Shown: positions 55,412 through 64,000 of the stretch, in pieces
Layout: each line of letters starts with the position of its first letter
Position numbering within the stretch: position 1 is the first letter of the stretch
Source: Devosia sp. SD17-2
Lineage (GTDB): Bacteria > Pseudomonadota > Alphaproteobacteria > Rhizobiales > Devosiaceae
Assembly: GCF_029201565.1 (NCBI RefSeq)
Contig: NZ_CP104002.1
Coordinates: 4,059,001-4,123,000, forward strand
Reading direction: 5' to 3'
Length of the DNA: 64,000 nucleotides
The notes under the pieces: model-generated
The model's input: only the letters and a program-made list of their open reading frames with translations
Told to the model about the DNA's origin: nothing
Databases searched by the model: none
Translations under genes and position numbers: made by a program

Positions 55412-55448
55412 CTGGCGCCCCTTCTGTTCCTCAGCGGCGCCCGGGGAA

Positions 55449-56468
55449 TCAGCCCGTTCTGCCGCCCTGCCAGTCCCGATACCAATCGACAAAGGCGGCA
55501 ACGCCCACGTCAATTCCCGTCGTCGGGCGCTGACCGGTCAGCGCCTCGAGCAGCCCGGCGTCCGCTTCGGTCGCGGTCACGTCGCCTGCCTGCATCGGCA
55601 GCATGCGCTTCTGCGCGGTCTGCCCCATATGCCGTTCGATGGTTGCGATGAAGTCCATCAGCTCAACCGGCTGACCGCCGGCGATATTGACGCTGCGCCA
55701 GGGCGCCACCGGAGAAAGCGAGTCCACAACGCCGGCTGCCTGCGTCGGGTTGCCAGCCACGGGCATGGCATCGAACAGGGCCACGATGGAAGCGACGAGA
55801 TCATCGACATAGGTAAAATCCCGGCGCATCCGGCCCATGCCGTAGACGTCGATGGGCGCGCCCTGTTCGATGGCGGAGACGAACTTGAACAGCGCCATGT
55901 CCGGCCGCCCCCAGGGGCCGTAGACCGTGAAGAAGCGGAAGCAGGTCGTCGGCACCGAAAAGAGATGCGCATAGGAGTGGCTCATCGCCTCGCCCGCCTT
56001 CTTGGTGGCGGCATAGAGCGAGACGGGAAAATCGGTCCGGTCAGCTTCGGCGAAGGGAAACTCGTCGTTGCCGCCATAGACCGAGGAGGTGGAGGCGAAG
56101 AGGAAATGGCGTGGCGTGTGGCGGCGGAGAGATTCGAGGAGGTTGAACGTGCCCACAAGATTGGCGCTGACATAGGCTTCCGGCGCTTCGAGGCTATAGC
56201 GAACCCCGGCCTGGGCGGCGAGATGCACCACGCTCTCGGGCGAGAACGCAGCGATTTCGGCTTCGAGCCGCGCCGCATCCTCCAGCATGGCTTCAACAGC
56301 CCGGAAGCGCGGCTCGCGGGAGAGGATCGCGTGCCGTGCTGTCTTCAGGGACACATCGTAATAGGGCGTCATCCCGTCGTAGCCGACCACCTCATGTCCC
56401 TCGGCAAGGAGCCGCCTGGCGAGGTGAAAGCCGATGAAGCCGGCCGTTCCGGTGATGAAAACCTTCAT
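55449..56468 (-). CDS. NAD-dependent epimerase, probably UDP-glucuronate 4-epimerase
   Basis: The 339-residue short-chain dehydrogenase-type enzyme has the NAD site TGTAGFIGFHLARRL (residues 6-20), catalytic serine/threonine in ASTSSVYGG and YxxxK in LYAATKKAGE. The YDGMTPYYDVSLKTAR and RFFTVYGPWGRPDMALFKF segments match bacterial UDP-glucuronate epimerases (LpsL-type). It would make UDP-galacturonate from the product of the UDP-glucose dehydrogenase, whose stop overlaps its ATG by 4 nt. Confidence 0.88.
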   Translation of the reverse strand: MKVFITGTAGFIGFHLARRLLAEGHEVVGYDGMTPYYDVSLKTARHAILSREPRFRAVEAMLEDAARLEAEIAAFSPESVVHLAAQAGVRYSLEAPEAYVSANLVGTFNLLESLRRHTPRHFLFASTSSVYGGNDEFPFAEADRTDFPVSLYAATKKAGEAMSHSYAHLFSVPTTCFRFFTVYGPWGRPDMALFKFVSAIEQGAPIDVYGMGRMRRDFTYVDDLVASIVALFDAMPVAGNPTQAAGVVDSLSPVAPWRSVNIAGGQPVELMDFIATIERHMGQTAQKRMLPMQAGDVTATEADAGLLEALTGQRPTTGIDVGVAAFVDWYRDWQGGRTG

Positions 56469-57811
56469 TCGGCCGCCGCCCTTCTGTCCGCGCCGCGCCC
56501 GCTCCCATTGGGACGGCCGATGCTGGAATAGGCAAAGCCGGCGGCTTCCATCTCCTTGTCGCGGTAGACATTGCGGAGGTCGACAAACACCGGGCGCGCC
56601 ATGGCGTCGCGCAGCCGCGTGAGATCGAGGGAGCGGAAGGCGTTCCACTCCGTCACCAGCACCAGAGCATCGACGTCCGCGGCTGCGTCATAGGCATCGC
56701 TGCAAAAGGTGACGCTGTCGACCAGCGTGCTGGCCGCGTCCATGCCTTCGGGATCATAGGCGCGGATCTGCGCCCCGGCCGCCTGGAGATCGGCGATCAG
56801 CGGCAAGGCCGGCGAGTCGCGCATGTCATCGGTATTGGGCTTGAAGGTGAGGCCCAATATGCCGACCCGCTTGCCCGAGACATTGCCTTCCAGCGCGGCA
56901 ATCACCCGGCCGGCCATGCTGGCCTTGCGGCGCTCATTGCTGGCGACGGTGGTTTCGACCAGGGATACGGCGCTGCCGAATTCCTCGCCGATACGCACCA
57001 GCGCCAGCGTGTCCTTGGGAAAGCAGGAGCCGCCATAGCCAGGCCCCGCATTGAGGAATTTTGAGCCAATGCGCCCGTCGAGCCCGATACCGCGCGCCAG
57101 ATCCTGCACATTGGCGCCGGTTTTTTCGCAGAGATCGGCCATTTCATTGATGAAGGCGATCTTCATGGCGAGAAAGGCATTGCCTGCATATTTGGTGAGC
57201 TCCGCCGTGCGCCGATCGACGAAGAGGAGCGGGGGCGCATTGAGCGACAGCGGCCGGTAGATCTCGGTCATCACCGGCAGAGCGCGCTCATCCTCGATGC
57301 CGACGATCACCCGGTCGGGCCGCTTGAAATCTTCAATCGCGGCGCCCTCGCGCAGGAATTCCGGGTTTGAGACCACCACCACGTCGGCAGCTGGATTGGT
57401 GGCCCGGATGATGGCTTCCACCTTGTCTCCGGTCCCCACCGGCACGGTGGACTTGGTCACCACCACGGTAAAACCGGAAAGCGCCGCCGCGATTTCGGCA
57501 GACGCGGCCTCGACAAAGCTCAGATCAGCATGGCCGTCGCCCCGTCGTGAGGGCGTCCCCACGGCGATGAACACCACTTCGGCGCTGGCGACTGCAGGCG
57601 CCAGATCGGTGGTGAAGCGCAGCCGCCCGGCTTTGACTGTCTCGGCCACCAGCGCGTCGAGCCCGGGCTCGAAAATCGGGATCTTGCCGGCGTTCAGCGA
57701 CGCTATGCGCTCGGCGTTCTGATCGACGCAGACCACCTCATGGCCAAAATCGGCAAAGCACGCCCCGCTCACCAGCCCCACATAACCGCTGCCGATCATG
57801 GCAATACGCAT
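56465..57811 (-). CDS. ugd: UDP-glucose 6-dehydrogenase
   Basis: The 448-residue enzyme oxidises UDP-glucose to UDP-glucuronate. It has an N-terminal NAD fold (IAMIGSGYVGLVSGACFAD), the catalytic cysteine in GPGYGGSCFPKDT (about 256-268) and GLTFKPNTDDMRDSP in the C-terminal domain. I start it at the ATG at 57811. It is coupled to the 4-epimerase and gives the locus its uronic-acid supply. Confidence 0.95.
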   Translation of the reverse strand: MRIAMIGSGYVGLVSGACFADFGHEVVCVDQNAERIASLNAGKIPIFEPGLDALVAETVKAGRLRFTTDLAPAVASAEVVFIAVGTPSRRGDGHADLSFVEAASAEIAAALSGFTVVVTKSTVPVGTGDKVEAIIRATNPAADVVVVSNPEFLREGAAIEDFKRPDRVIVGIEDERALPVMTEIYRPLSLNAPPLLFVDRRTAELTKYAGNAFLAMKIAFINEMADLCEKTGANVQDLARGIGLDGRIGSKFLNAGPGYGGSCFPKDTLALVRIGEEFGSAVSLVETTVASNERRKASMAGRVIAALEGNVSGKRVGILGLTFKPNTDDMRDSPALPLIADLQAAGAQIRAYDPEGMDAASTLVDSVTFCSDAYDAAADVDALVLVTEWNAFRSLDLTRLRDAMARPVFVDLRNVYRDKEMEAAGFAYSSIGRPNGSGRGADRRAAAE

Positions 57812-57834
57812 CAAAACCGCTCCACCTGCGCCCC

Positions 57835-58647
57835 TCAGGCCCCAAAAACATCCTCCACCATGCGGTTCAGGATCGTATTGAACGCTTCCGGCTTGCTGAC
57901 GAAGGGCGCATGTCCCGCCCCAGCAATCCGGTAGGTTCGGCCAGACCATAGATTGGCATAGGCAAGGCTGTCGACATAGTCGAGATCAACGAAACGATCC
58001 TCGGCGCCGTTGACAATGGCGAGTGGCACCGCGCTGTTTTCGGCCAGTTGCCGCTGGTCTCCAGCCTCAGGGTCGAACAGACCTGCCGCCAGATGCAGCC
58101 GCATGTTGGGGTCGGTGCGCATGATCGCCCGGCGCCAGAGGTTCGTATCGGGATGACCATCGCTCAACGCATCGGCGAAATCGGCGACCTGCTGGGGACT
58201 GAGCTCTGCGACAAAGGAGAGCGCAGCGACCGGATCGGGGCGATAGGCCTCCCCGATACGGGCGGGATCGGGGGCATAGGGGGGCGTGCCGACGAGCATC
58301 GCTCCCGCCATATGGCGGTGTCGCATCATTTCGAGCACTACATGCCCACCCAGCGAGGTGCCGACCATCAGCGGATCATTGATGCCCAGGCGGTCGAGCG
58401 CCACGCCGACCACTGCCGCCATACTGACAAGCCCATAGGAAAACGGCTCCTGAAGGTTTGCCGAGCGTCCATGGCCAGGCAGGTCGACCGCGACAAGACT
58501 GAACCGTTTACCAAGCCCGGCAAATTGCCGGGAGAAGATTTCGCCACTGGTCGAATTGGAGTGCAAAAGGACGACGACCGGCCCCCGCCCGCCACTGCGC
58601 ATGTATCCGACGCGTCCCCACGACGTTTCCACCCAGTTTTTCTGCAT
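57835..58647 (-). CDS. Alpha/beta-hydrolase
   Basis: The 270-residue protein shows VVLLHSNSTSGEIFSRQF, the nucleophile elbow GTSLGGH (about 94-100, Ser96), an acid residue in NGAEDRFVD and the histidine in AGHAPF. It is a single-domain hydrolase of the 3-oxoadipate enol-lactonase/esterase type. It ends 23 nt before ugd on the same strand, so it may head the polysaccharide operon, perhaps as a deacylase. Substrate not known. Confidence 0.88.
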   Translation of the reverse strand: MQKNWVETSWGRVGYMRSGGRGPVVVLLHSNSTSGEIFSRQFAGLGKRFSLVAVDLPGHGRSANLQEPFSYGLVSMAAVVGVALDRLGINDPLMVGTSLGGHVVLEMMRHRHMAGAMLVGTPPYAPDPARIGEAYRPDPVAALSFVAELSPQQVADFADALSDGHPDTNLWRRAIMRTDPNMRLHLAAGLFDPEAGDQRQLAENSAVPLAIVNGAEDRFVDLDYVDSLAYANLWSGRTYRIAGAGHAPFVSKPEAFNTILNRMVEDVFGA

Positions 58648-58767
58648 GACGCCCCCTCGGTGTCAAAAAATGAAAAACAGTCCCGGAAAGCCTGTCTCTA
58701 ATATTTGTGTATTGCAACAGACCAGGACTTGTGTCGCCATTAATCCGGGAAGTTGAGGGAAGCAAAA

Positions 58768-59883
58768 TTGCTTGCCAAGGATTACGATAGACTGAATGGA
58801 CTAATTCAGACGATCTACTCGGCCGCCACGGACGAGGTGACGTGGCAAGTTGTATTGGACAATATTCAGGCCAGTCTCGGCCACGCCTATCTGGCGTTGC
58901 ACGGGCAGGATACCAGCACCCATCGCAACATCGGCATGATCGGGGCGGGTTATTCTGTCCCCTATCTGGCGTCGTTCCGTCAGCATTTTGCCGCCATCAA
59001 CCCATGGTCGGAGCGCGCAGCCACAATGCCGGTGGGCGTTGCCCTGCCCTCGGAGGCCCTGCTGCAGCCCGAGGCGCTTTATCGCACCGAATGGTACAAT
59101 GACTGGATCCGGCCGCAGGAGGACATCAGCACCGGTGCCGGGCTGACCCTGATGCGGGACAGCCATCGTATCTTCCGCATTTCCTGCAATATCCGCCTCG
59201 TCGATCGCGAGCGGCTGCAACCGCGCGTCATCGGCATGCTCAACGCCCTCAGTCCGCACCTGCGGCACGGCTTTGCCATTTATCACCATGCGCGTCCCGA
59301 GACTGACAGGGGGGCGGAGAAGCTCGAGATCTTCTCCGGTGCGGCGTTCATCGTCGGGTCGGATCGGCGCATCCAGCAGTCCAATGCGCGTGCACGGAAG
59401 CTGGTTTCGGATGTCGACACGATGCTCGACTGTCGAGGTGGACGCCTGGGCTTTGCCGATCCCAGGGCGCAAAACTGGCTGGAGCGCGTGCTTGCCCAGT
59501 TTAGCCTCAGGCATCTATCGGCGGCGGGGCGATCGTTCACCCTCCGCCGTCCCGATGGCGATATGCCTCAATATTTTCGGGTGCTCCCCCTGCCGCGGGC
59601 GCTGGGCGGCAATGGCGGGGACGATTTCCTTTCGCCGGCGGCAGATGCAGCGCTGGTGCTTGTGTCGCTGCCCGAAAAGAACATCGCCGGACCCGCCCTC
59701 AGCCGCCGCGAGGCGGACGTCCTCGGCCATCTCGCCCAGGGCATGGCCAATGACCGCATTGCCTTTGCCCTTGGCATCAAGCCGGAAACGGTAAACCTCC
59801 ACATCATGTCCGCCCGACGCCGCCTCGGCGCCCGCACGCGCGAACAGGCCATTGCCATCGCCGTCCGCCTCGGCCTGATCTAG
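58768..59883 (+). CDS. LuxR-type transcriptional regulator
   Basis: The roughly 371-residue protein ends in a LuxR/FixJ helix-turn-helix (about 313-371, LSRREADVLGHLAQGMANDR, IKPETVNLHIMSARRRLGA). The long N-terminal part has a PAS-like segment (about 195-290) and lacks a receiver domain. I prefer TTG at 58768 because GAGGGA is 8 nt upstream; TTG at 58753 is the alternative. It precedes the RTX protein gene on the same strand and is divergent from the polysaccharide operon, so it could control either. Confidence 0.85.
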   Translation: MLAKDYDRLNGLIQTIYSAATDEVTWQVVLDNIQASLGHAYLALHGQDTSTHRNIGMIGAGYSVPYLASFRQHFAAINPWSERAATMPVGVALPSEALLQPEALYRTEWYNDWIRPQEDISTGAGLTLMRDSHRIFRISCNIRLVDRERLQPRVIGMLNALSPHLRHGFAIYHHARPETDRGAEKLEIFSGAAFIVGSDRRIQQSNARARKLVSDVDTMLDCRGGRLGFADPRAQNWLERVLAQFSLRHLSAAGRSFTLRRPDGDMPQYFRVLPLPRALGGNGGDDFLSPAADAALVLVSLPEKNIAGPALSRREADVLGHLAQGMANDRIAFALGIKPETVNLHIMSARRRLGARTREQAIAIAVRLGLI

Positions 59884-59994
59884 GGGCATTCCCCTATCAG
59901 TTCTGATAGCTGTCAGCCCTGCCCCGCCCCCGTCTAGCTTTCAAACGGGCGTCATGCGCGCCCCAGGCAATGCTATTTCGAAAAGGGGTACATC

Positions 59995-61371
59995 ATGGTT
60001 GATTTCAGAGGCACAAGCGGCCCCGACCGACTGGTCGGCGGCATGGACGACGACTGGTTCCGCGAACTCGGCGAGGGCGATGATTTCATCGATGGCGGCG
60101 GCGACGGCTGGGACGAGGTTTCCTACAATGAAGATGGCGGCGACAAGGGCATAATTGTCAAATGGAGCGGCGATGGCAGCGGCACCATCGTAGACACGTT
60201 CGGCGACACGGACAGTTTTACCGCCCTCGACGGCATTGTGGGGTCCCGCAATGCGGACACGATGACTTTCGGCCCGGGGGTGGACATTCATATTGCCCCC
60301 GGCACGGGATCGAGCACGTTCACCTTCGACGCGCCGAGATGGGTGACGTTCTCGTATAACTGGTACTACGACCACGAGGATCTGATCGGCAACCAGGCCG
60401 GTTTTGTCGGCGTCCATATGAAACTGGGCGAGGGCCGGATCTACAAATCCGATGGCTCGGTGGACAGCGTCAACCTCACCGAGAACCAGTCCTTCCGGGG
60501 CACGCATTTCCACGATGTCATGGAGGGCGCCAATGATGGCATCGCCACGCAATTGTCCGGACTGGGTGGCTCAGACCTCCTCATCGCCGGGGATACGCGC
60601 GACTATGTGGATTACCGGCGTGAGGGCGAAACCATCAATTCGGGGTTCACGATCGATCTCGCTAACGGCCAGGTGACCAATGCCATCAATGGCGATGTCG
60701 ATACACTCGTCGGCTTTACCGAGGCGCAGGGTTCCGATTTCGACGACGTGATCACCGGCAATGACCAGAGCAATTTTCTCGTCGGCAATGGTGGCAATGA
60801 CGCAATCGATGGCGGTGCCGGTCGCGATTTCGTCGCTTTTTGGGATCGCGGCCAGGGCGACCTGCAAATCTCGGGCATAGGCACCGACACGGTCACTGTT
60901 GTGGACCTTGTGGGCGATCTGGGCACCGATACTCTCACCAATATTGAACGCATCGTATTTGGCTTTGACGGTGTGCTTGCCATCGACATCAACGGCAATG
61001 CCGGCCAAGCCTATCGCCTCTATCAGGCCGCCTTCGAACGAGCACCCGACCAGAGCGGCCTCAAATTCTGGATCGGCCGTTTGGACAAGGCGGAAGACGA
61101 TCTGATGGGCGTTTCCCGCCATTTCCTCGCCTCCGAGGAATTCATCGACACCTTCGGAACCGAAGATAGCGTCAGCAACGAGAATTTCGTCGAACTGCTC
61201 TATCGACACACGCTGGGCCGCGAATATGAACAGGCCGGCTACGACTACTGGATCGGCCGGCTGGCCAGCGGCGATGGCACGCGCAGCGATCTTCTGGCGC
61301 ATTTCTCCGAGAGCGCCGAGAACAAGGATCGCGTCTTCGACCAGATCAGCGACGGCATCTGGCTGGGCTGA
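59995..61371 (+). CDS. RTX-type calcium-binding protein with DUF4214 domain
   Basis: The 458-residue protein has no N-terminal signal peptide. Glycine/aspartate-rich RTX-like repeats occur at residues 6-40 and 246-280 (GNDQSNFLVGNGGNDAIDGG), which fold on binding Ca2+ outside the cell. DUF4214 follows at about 335-452, as two related halves (AYRLYQAAFERAPDQSGLKF and LLYRHTLGREYEQAGYDYW). This design fits type I secretion and a surface or matrix role; the secretion genes are not in the window. AAAGGGG precedes the ATG. Confidence 0.85.
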   Translation: MVDFRGTSGPDRLVGGMDDDWFRELGEGDDFIDGGGDGWDEVSYNEDGGDKGIIVKWSGDGSGTIVDTFGDTDSFTALDGIVGSRNADTMTFGPGVDIHIAPGTGSSTFTFDAPRWVTFSYNWYYDHEDLIGNQAGFVGVHMKLGEGRIYKSDGSVDSVNLTENQSFRGTHFHDVMEGANDGIATQLSGLGGSDLLIAGDTRDYVDYRREGETINSGFTIDLANGQVTNAINGDVDTLVGFTEAQGSDFDDVITGNDQSNFLVGNGGNDAIDGGAGRDFVAFWDRGQGDLQISGIGTDTVTVVDLVGDLGTDTLTNIERIVFGFDGVLAIDINGNAGQAYRLYQAAFERAPDQSGLKFWIGRLDKAEDDLMGVSRHFLASEEFIDTFGTEDSVSNENFVELLYRHTLGREYEQAGYDYWIGRLASGDGTRSDLLAHFSESAENKDRVFDQISDGIWLG

Positions 61372-61375
61372 GCCG

Positions 61376-61410
61376 AAAAAGGGCGCGGACACCCTCGAGG
61401 CATCCGCGCC
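61376..61410 (-). terminator. Rho-independent terminator of tex
   Basis: On the minus strand GGCGCGGA (61403-61410) pairs with TCCGCGCC (61382-61389) around 13 nt and is followed by CTTTTTC. It lies 11 nt beyond the tex stop and also separates tex from the convergent RTX gene. Confidence 0.7.
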
Positions 61411-61420
61411 TGTCCATTGT

Positions 61421-63730
61421 CTATTTCTTGCGCATCGCAGCACTCAGGGCGGCGCCGAACGCTCCATTGCCCTTGTCGGGCTCATTGCCCGGCCGGCCCG
61501 CGGGGCGCGCATTCGGCCTACCCCTGTCGGATCGCGTCTCGCGCGGGGCGGGCGCCTCGCCGCCATCCTTGCGCATGGTCAGGCCAATGCGTTTGCGCGG
61601 GACATCGACTTCCACGACGCGCACCTTAACCACATCGCCGGCCTTCACCACCTCATGCGGATCCTTGACGAATTTGTCGGCCAGCTGGGAGACGTGGACA
61701 AGGCCATCCTGGTGCACGCCGATATCGACGAAGGCCCCGAAGGCGGCGACATTGGTCACCGTGCCTTCCAGCATCATGCCGGGCTTGAGGTCCTTGATGT
61801 CGTCGATGCCGTCGGCAAAGGTCGCGGTCTTGAAGGCCGGGCGCGGATCGCGGCCGGGCTTTTCAAGCTCGGCGAGAATATCCTTCACCGTCGGCAGGCC
61901 GAAGCGATCGTCGACAAAGACGCGTGGATCGAGCGCCTTGAGCGCAGCGCTGTCGCCCATCAGGGCCCGCACGTCGCGCCCGCAGGCGGAGACGATCTTG
62001 CGCGCCACGCCATAGGCTTCCGGGTGCACGGCTGATGCATCGAGCGGCTCGGCCCCGTCGCGAATGCGCAAAAAGCCTGCGCTCTGCTCAAAGGTGCGCT
62101 GGCCCAGCCACGCCACGTCGAGCAATTGCTTGCGGCTCTTGAACGGGCCATTGGCGTCGCGGTGCGCAACAATGGCTTGTGCGAGCGCGGTACCGAGGCC
62201 GGACACCCGCGCCAGCAGCGGCGCCGAGGCGGTGTTGAGATCGACACCCACCGCGTTCACCGCGTCTTCCACCACGGTATCGAGCATCTGCGCGAGGCGA
62301 TACTGATCGACGTCATGCTGATACTGGCCCACGCCGATGGATTTCGGTTCGATCTTCACCAGTTCGGCCAGAGGATCCTGCAGGCGCCGGGCAATCGACA
62401 CAGCCCCGCGCAGCGACACGTCAAGCCCGGGGAATTCTGCGGCCGCCGCTTCCGAGGCGGAATAGACCGAGGCCCCGGCCTCCGAGACGATCACCTTGGT
62501 CGGTTTTGGCGATGGCAGTTGCGCCAGCATGTCCGCGACCAGCTTTTCGGTCTCACGGCTGCCGGTGCCATTGCCGATGGCGATGAGATCAACGCCATGG
62601 GCGCGGATCAGCTTGGCGAGTTCCGCCTGAGTGCCGGACACATCATTGCGCGGCTGGAAGGGGTAGACGGTGGAAGTGGCGATCAACTTGCCGGTGGCAT
62701 CGACGACGGCGACCTTCACCCCGGTGCGAATGCCGGGATCGAGCCCCATGGTGGTGCGGCTGCCGGCGGGTGCCGCCAGCAGCAGATCCTTCAGGTTCCG
62801 GGCAAAGACGCGGATCGCTTCTTCGTCGGAGCGTTCGCGCAGATCGCTCATCAACGCCAGCGAAAGGCTCATCGAGAGTTTTATGCGCCAAGTCCAGGCT
62901 GCCGCCTCGAGCAGCCATTTGTCGCCGGGCAGGCTGGAGCCAATGCCAAAGGCGGACGCGATCATGCGCACGGCCGGCTTGACCGGGGACGGATCGTCCG
63001 CGTCCACCTCGATGTCGAGATTGAGGATGTCCTCATTACGACCGCGCAGCATGGCAAGGGCACGATGGCTGGGGACCGTCGACCATTTTTCAAAATGGTC
63101 GAAATAGTCGGAGAATTTTGCTCCGTCCTGCTCCTTGCCGGCGACGACGCGCGAGCGCAGAACGGCGCGTTCCTTCATGTAAGTGCGCAACCTGCCCAGC
63201 AACTCGGCATTTTCCGAGAAGCGCTCGGCGATGATGTCGCGTGCGCCGTCCAGCGCCGCCTTGGTATCGGGCACGGCCTCAGTGACATAGGCCTGGGCGA
63301 GGGTGAGGGGCTCGGCGCGGCGATCCTCGAAGATCGCATCGGCCAGCGGCCCCAGCCCCTTTTCGCGCGCGATTTCCGCCTTGGTGCGGCGCTTGGTCTT
63401 ATAGGGCAGGTAAAGGTCTTCGAGCTCCGCCTTGGTCGGCGCCTTGCCGATGGCGGCCTCAAGCTCAGGGGTCAGCTTGCCCTGTTCGGAGATCGAAGAG
63501 AGGATGCTGGCGCGCCGGGCTTCGAGCTCGCGCAGATAGGCGAGCCGATCGGCGAGAAGACGCAATTGCGTATCGTCCAGTCCGCCCGTCACTTCCTTGC
63601 GGTAACGCGCGACGAAGGGCACGGTCGCGCCCTCGTCCAGCAAGGTGATGGCGGCGATGGCCTGCTGCGGCTTGGCCCCGATATCGAGGGCAATGCGATT
63701 GGCAATGTCTTGCGTCAGGGTGGCGGCCAT
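61421..63730 (-). CDS. tex: Tex family RNA-binding transcription accessory protein
   Basis: The 769-residue protein has the Tex layout: a helical N-terminal region ([19 protein letters not shown]), a YqgF/RuvC-like domain (about 320-450, [18 protein letters not shown]), tandem helix-hairpin-helix motifs (about 485-560, [20 protein letters not shown]) and a C-terminal S1 domain (about 645-715, [20 protein letters not shown]). A basic Arg/Pro/Gly-rich tail follows. I start at the ATG at 63730. Tex binds RNA and influences transcription; its precise role is uncertain. Confidence 0.94.
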   Translation of the reverse strand: MAATLTQDIANRIALDIGAKPQQAIAAITLLDEGATVPFVARYRKEVTGGLDDTQLRLLADRLAYLRELEARRASILSSISEQGKLTPELEAAIGKAPTKAELEDLYLPYKTKRRTKAEIAREKGLGPLADAIFEDRRAEPLTLAQAYVTEAVPDTKAALDGARDIIAERFSENAELLGRLRTYMKERAVLRSRVVAGKEQDGAKFSDYFDHFEKWSTVPSHRALAMLRGRNEDILNLDIEVDADDPSPVKPAVRMIASAFGIGSSLPGDKWLLEAAAWTWRIKLSMSLSLALMSDLRERSDEEAIRVFARNLKDLLLAAPAGSRTTMGLDPGIRTGVKVAVVDATGKLIATSTVYPFQPRNDVSGTQAELAKLIRAHGVDLIAIGNGTGSRETEKLVADMLAQLPSPKPTKVIVSEAGASVYSASEAAAAEFPGLDVSLRGAVSIARRLQDPLAELVKIEPKSIGVGQYQHDVDQYRLAQMLDTVVEDAVNAVGVDLNTASAPLLARVSGLGTALAQAIVAHRDANGPFKSRKQLLDVAWLGQRTFEQSAGFLRIRDGAEPLDASAVHPEAYGVARKIVSACGRDVRALMGDSAALKALDPRVFVDDRFGLPTVKDILAELEKPGRDPRPAFKTATFADGIDDIKDLKPGMMLEGTVTNVAAFGAFVDIGVHQDGLVHVSQLADKFVKDPHEVVKAGDVVKVRVVEVDVPRKRIGLTMRKDGGEAPAPRETRSDRGRPNARPAGRPGNEPDKGNGAFGAALSAAMRKK

Positions 63731-63854
63731 GGCTGTCCCGGAATCAGTTTTTCTCGAAGGCCGGACCATAGTCGCCTTCCCGGCCAATCCCAAATTCCTT
63801 CCCGGTGGGGTGGACGGATTGTGGATAGCGAGCAGCGGGCAGAACTAGCCCCGT

Positions 63855-63994
63855 CATTCGAGCTTAGCTCTCATGGCCTTCACGGCTCGAAACGCTCCGC
63901 AGGGCCATTCGGCGGCTTCGCCGCACGCGAAGACAAAATCCCCGCCATTCGAGCTTAGCTCCCATGGCCTTCCCGGCTCGAAACGCTCCACAGG
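63855..63994. repeat. 49-bp direct repeat, two copies
   Basis: CATTCGAGCTTAGCTC to CGCTCCRCAGG occurs at 63855-63903 and 63946-63994, 91 bp apart, differing at only a few positions. Inside each copy TTCGAGC and GCTCGAA form 7-bp inverted arms about 20 nt apart. The array may continue beyond the window. No gene is seen in 63731-64000. Confidence 0.85.
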
Positions 63995-64000
63995 AGCCTT

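Noticed and set aside
62126..63958. Plus-strand open frame of about 610 codons
   Set aside because: It lies antisense to tex and carries no recognisable family.
63855..63994. CRISPR array
   Set aside because: There are only two copies, each 49 bp with internal inverted arms, a 42-bp gap and no cas genes; no other regular repeat-spacer pattern was seen in the window.

Overview
This window is high-GC DNA, almost wall to wall with genes. It most likely comes from an alphaproteobacterium of the Hyphomicrobiales. The ABC-sugar-transporter density, the gene families and the dispersed intergenic palindromes suggest Devosia or a close relative; that genus guess is inference. No rRNA, tRNA or CRISPR array was seen.

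Layout. (1) 1-6.8 kb, minus strand: a catabolic operon with a Gfo/Idh/MocA dehydrogenase, a CUT1 sugar ABC transporter, an RpiR regulator and the N-terminus of a probable GH20 beta-N-acetylhexosaminidase that runs off the window. (2) 7.1-11.9 kb, plus strand: an NTF2-like protein, an MFS transporter, an M81 (MlrC-like) metallopeptidase, a DeoR regulator and a frameshifted 2-keto-4-pentenoate-hydratase-like gene. (3) 11.9-21.6 kb, minus strand: a tightly overlapping chemotaxis operon, STAS-cheY-cheA-cheW-mcp-cheW-cheR-cheB, ending in a soluble chemoreceptor-like protein. (4) 22.2-26.9 kb: a LacI regulator, several small genes and an orphan phosphonate trio (DUF1045, phnM, phnN). (5) 27-35.7 kb: glycerate kinase, a VOC protein, a galactose-1-dehydrogenase-like enzyme and the galactofuranose-type transporter ytfQ-ytfR-ytfT-yjfF with a FadR-type regulator. 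(6) 36-42.2 kb, housekeeping: dapF-mtaB-ftsY on minus; a methyltransferase, ffh and rpsP on plus. (7) 42.3-43.3 kb: an internally deleted IS110-family element inserted exactly inside an intergenic palindrome, with a candidate bridge RNA. (8) 43.5-47.1 kb: a UvrA paralogue and an ArsR/SRPBCC/DUF1801 operon. (9) 47.3-58.6 kb: an exopolysaccharide locus made of two convergent operons. The plus-strand operon contains a pair resembling gene-transfer-agent head-spike proteins (GhsA/GhsB), translationally coupled to a polysaccharide polymerase-like gene. (10) 58.7-63.7 kb: a LuxR-type regulator, an RTX/DUF4214 secreted protein and Tex. The window ends in a 49-bp direct repeat.

How the genes work together. 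Regions 1 and 5 look like self-contained sugar-uptake and sugar-oxidation modules, each with its own regulator. Region 3 is a nearly complete chemosensory signalling unit. Region 9 would make a UDP-glucuronate/galacturonate-containing surface polysaccharide. The spike genes inside it suggest that a phage-derived particle's adhesin is inherited together with its probable receptor. Two genes carry one-base losses in homopolymer runs, which may be sequence errors rather than true decay.
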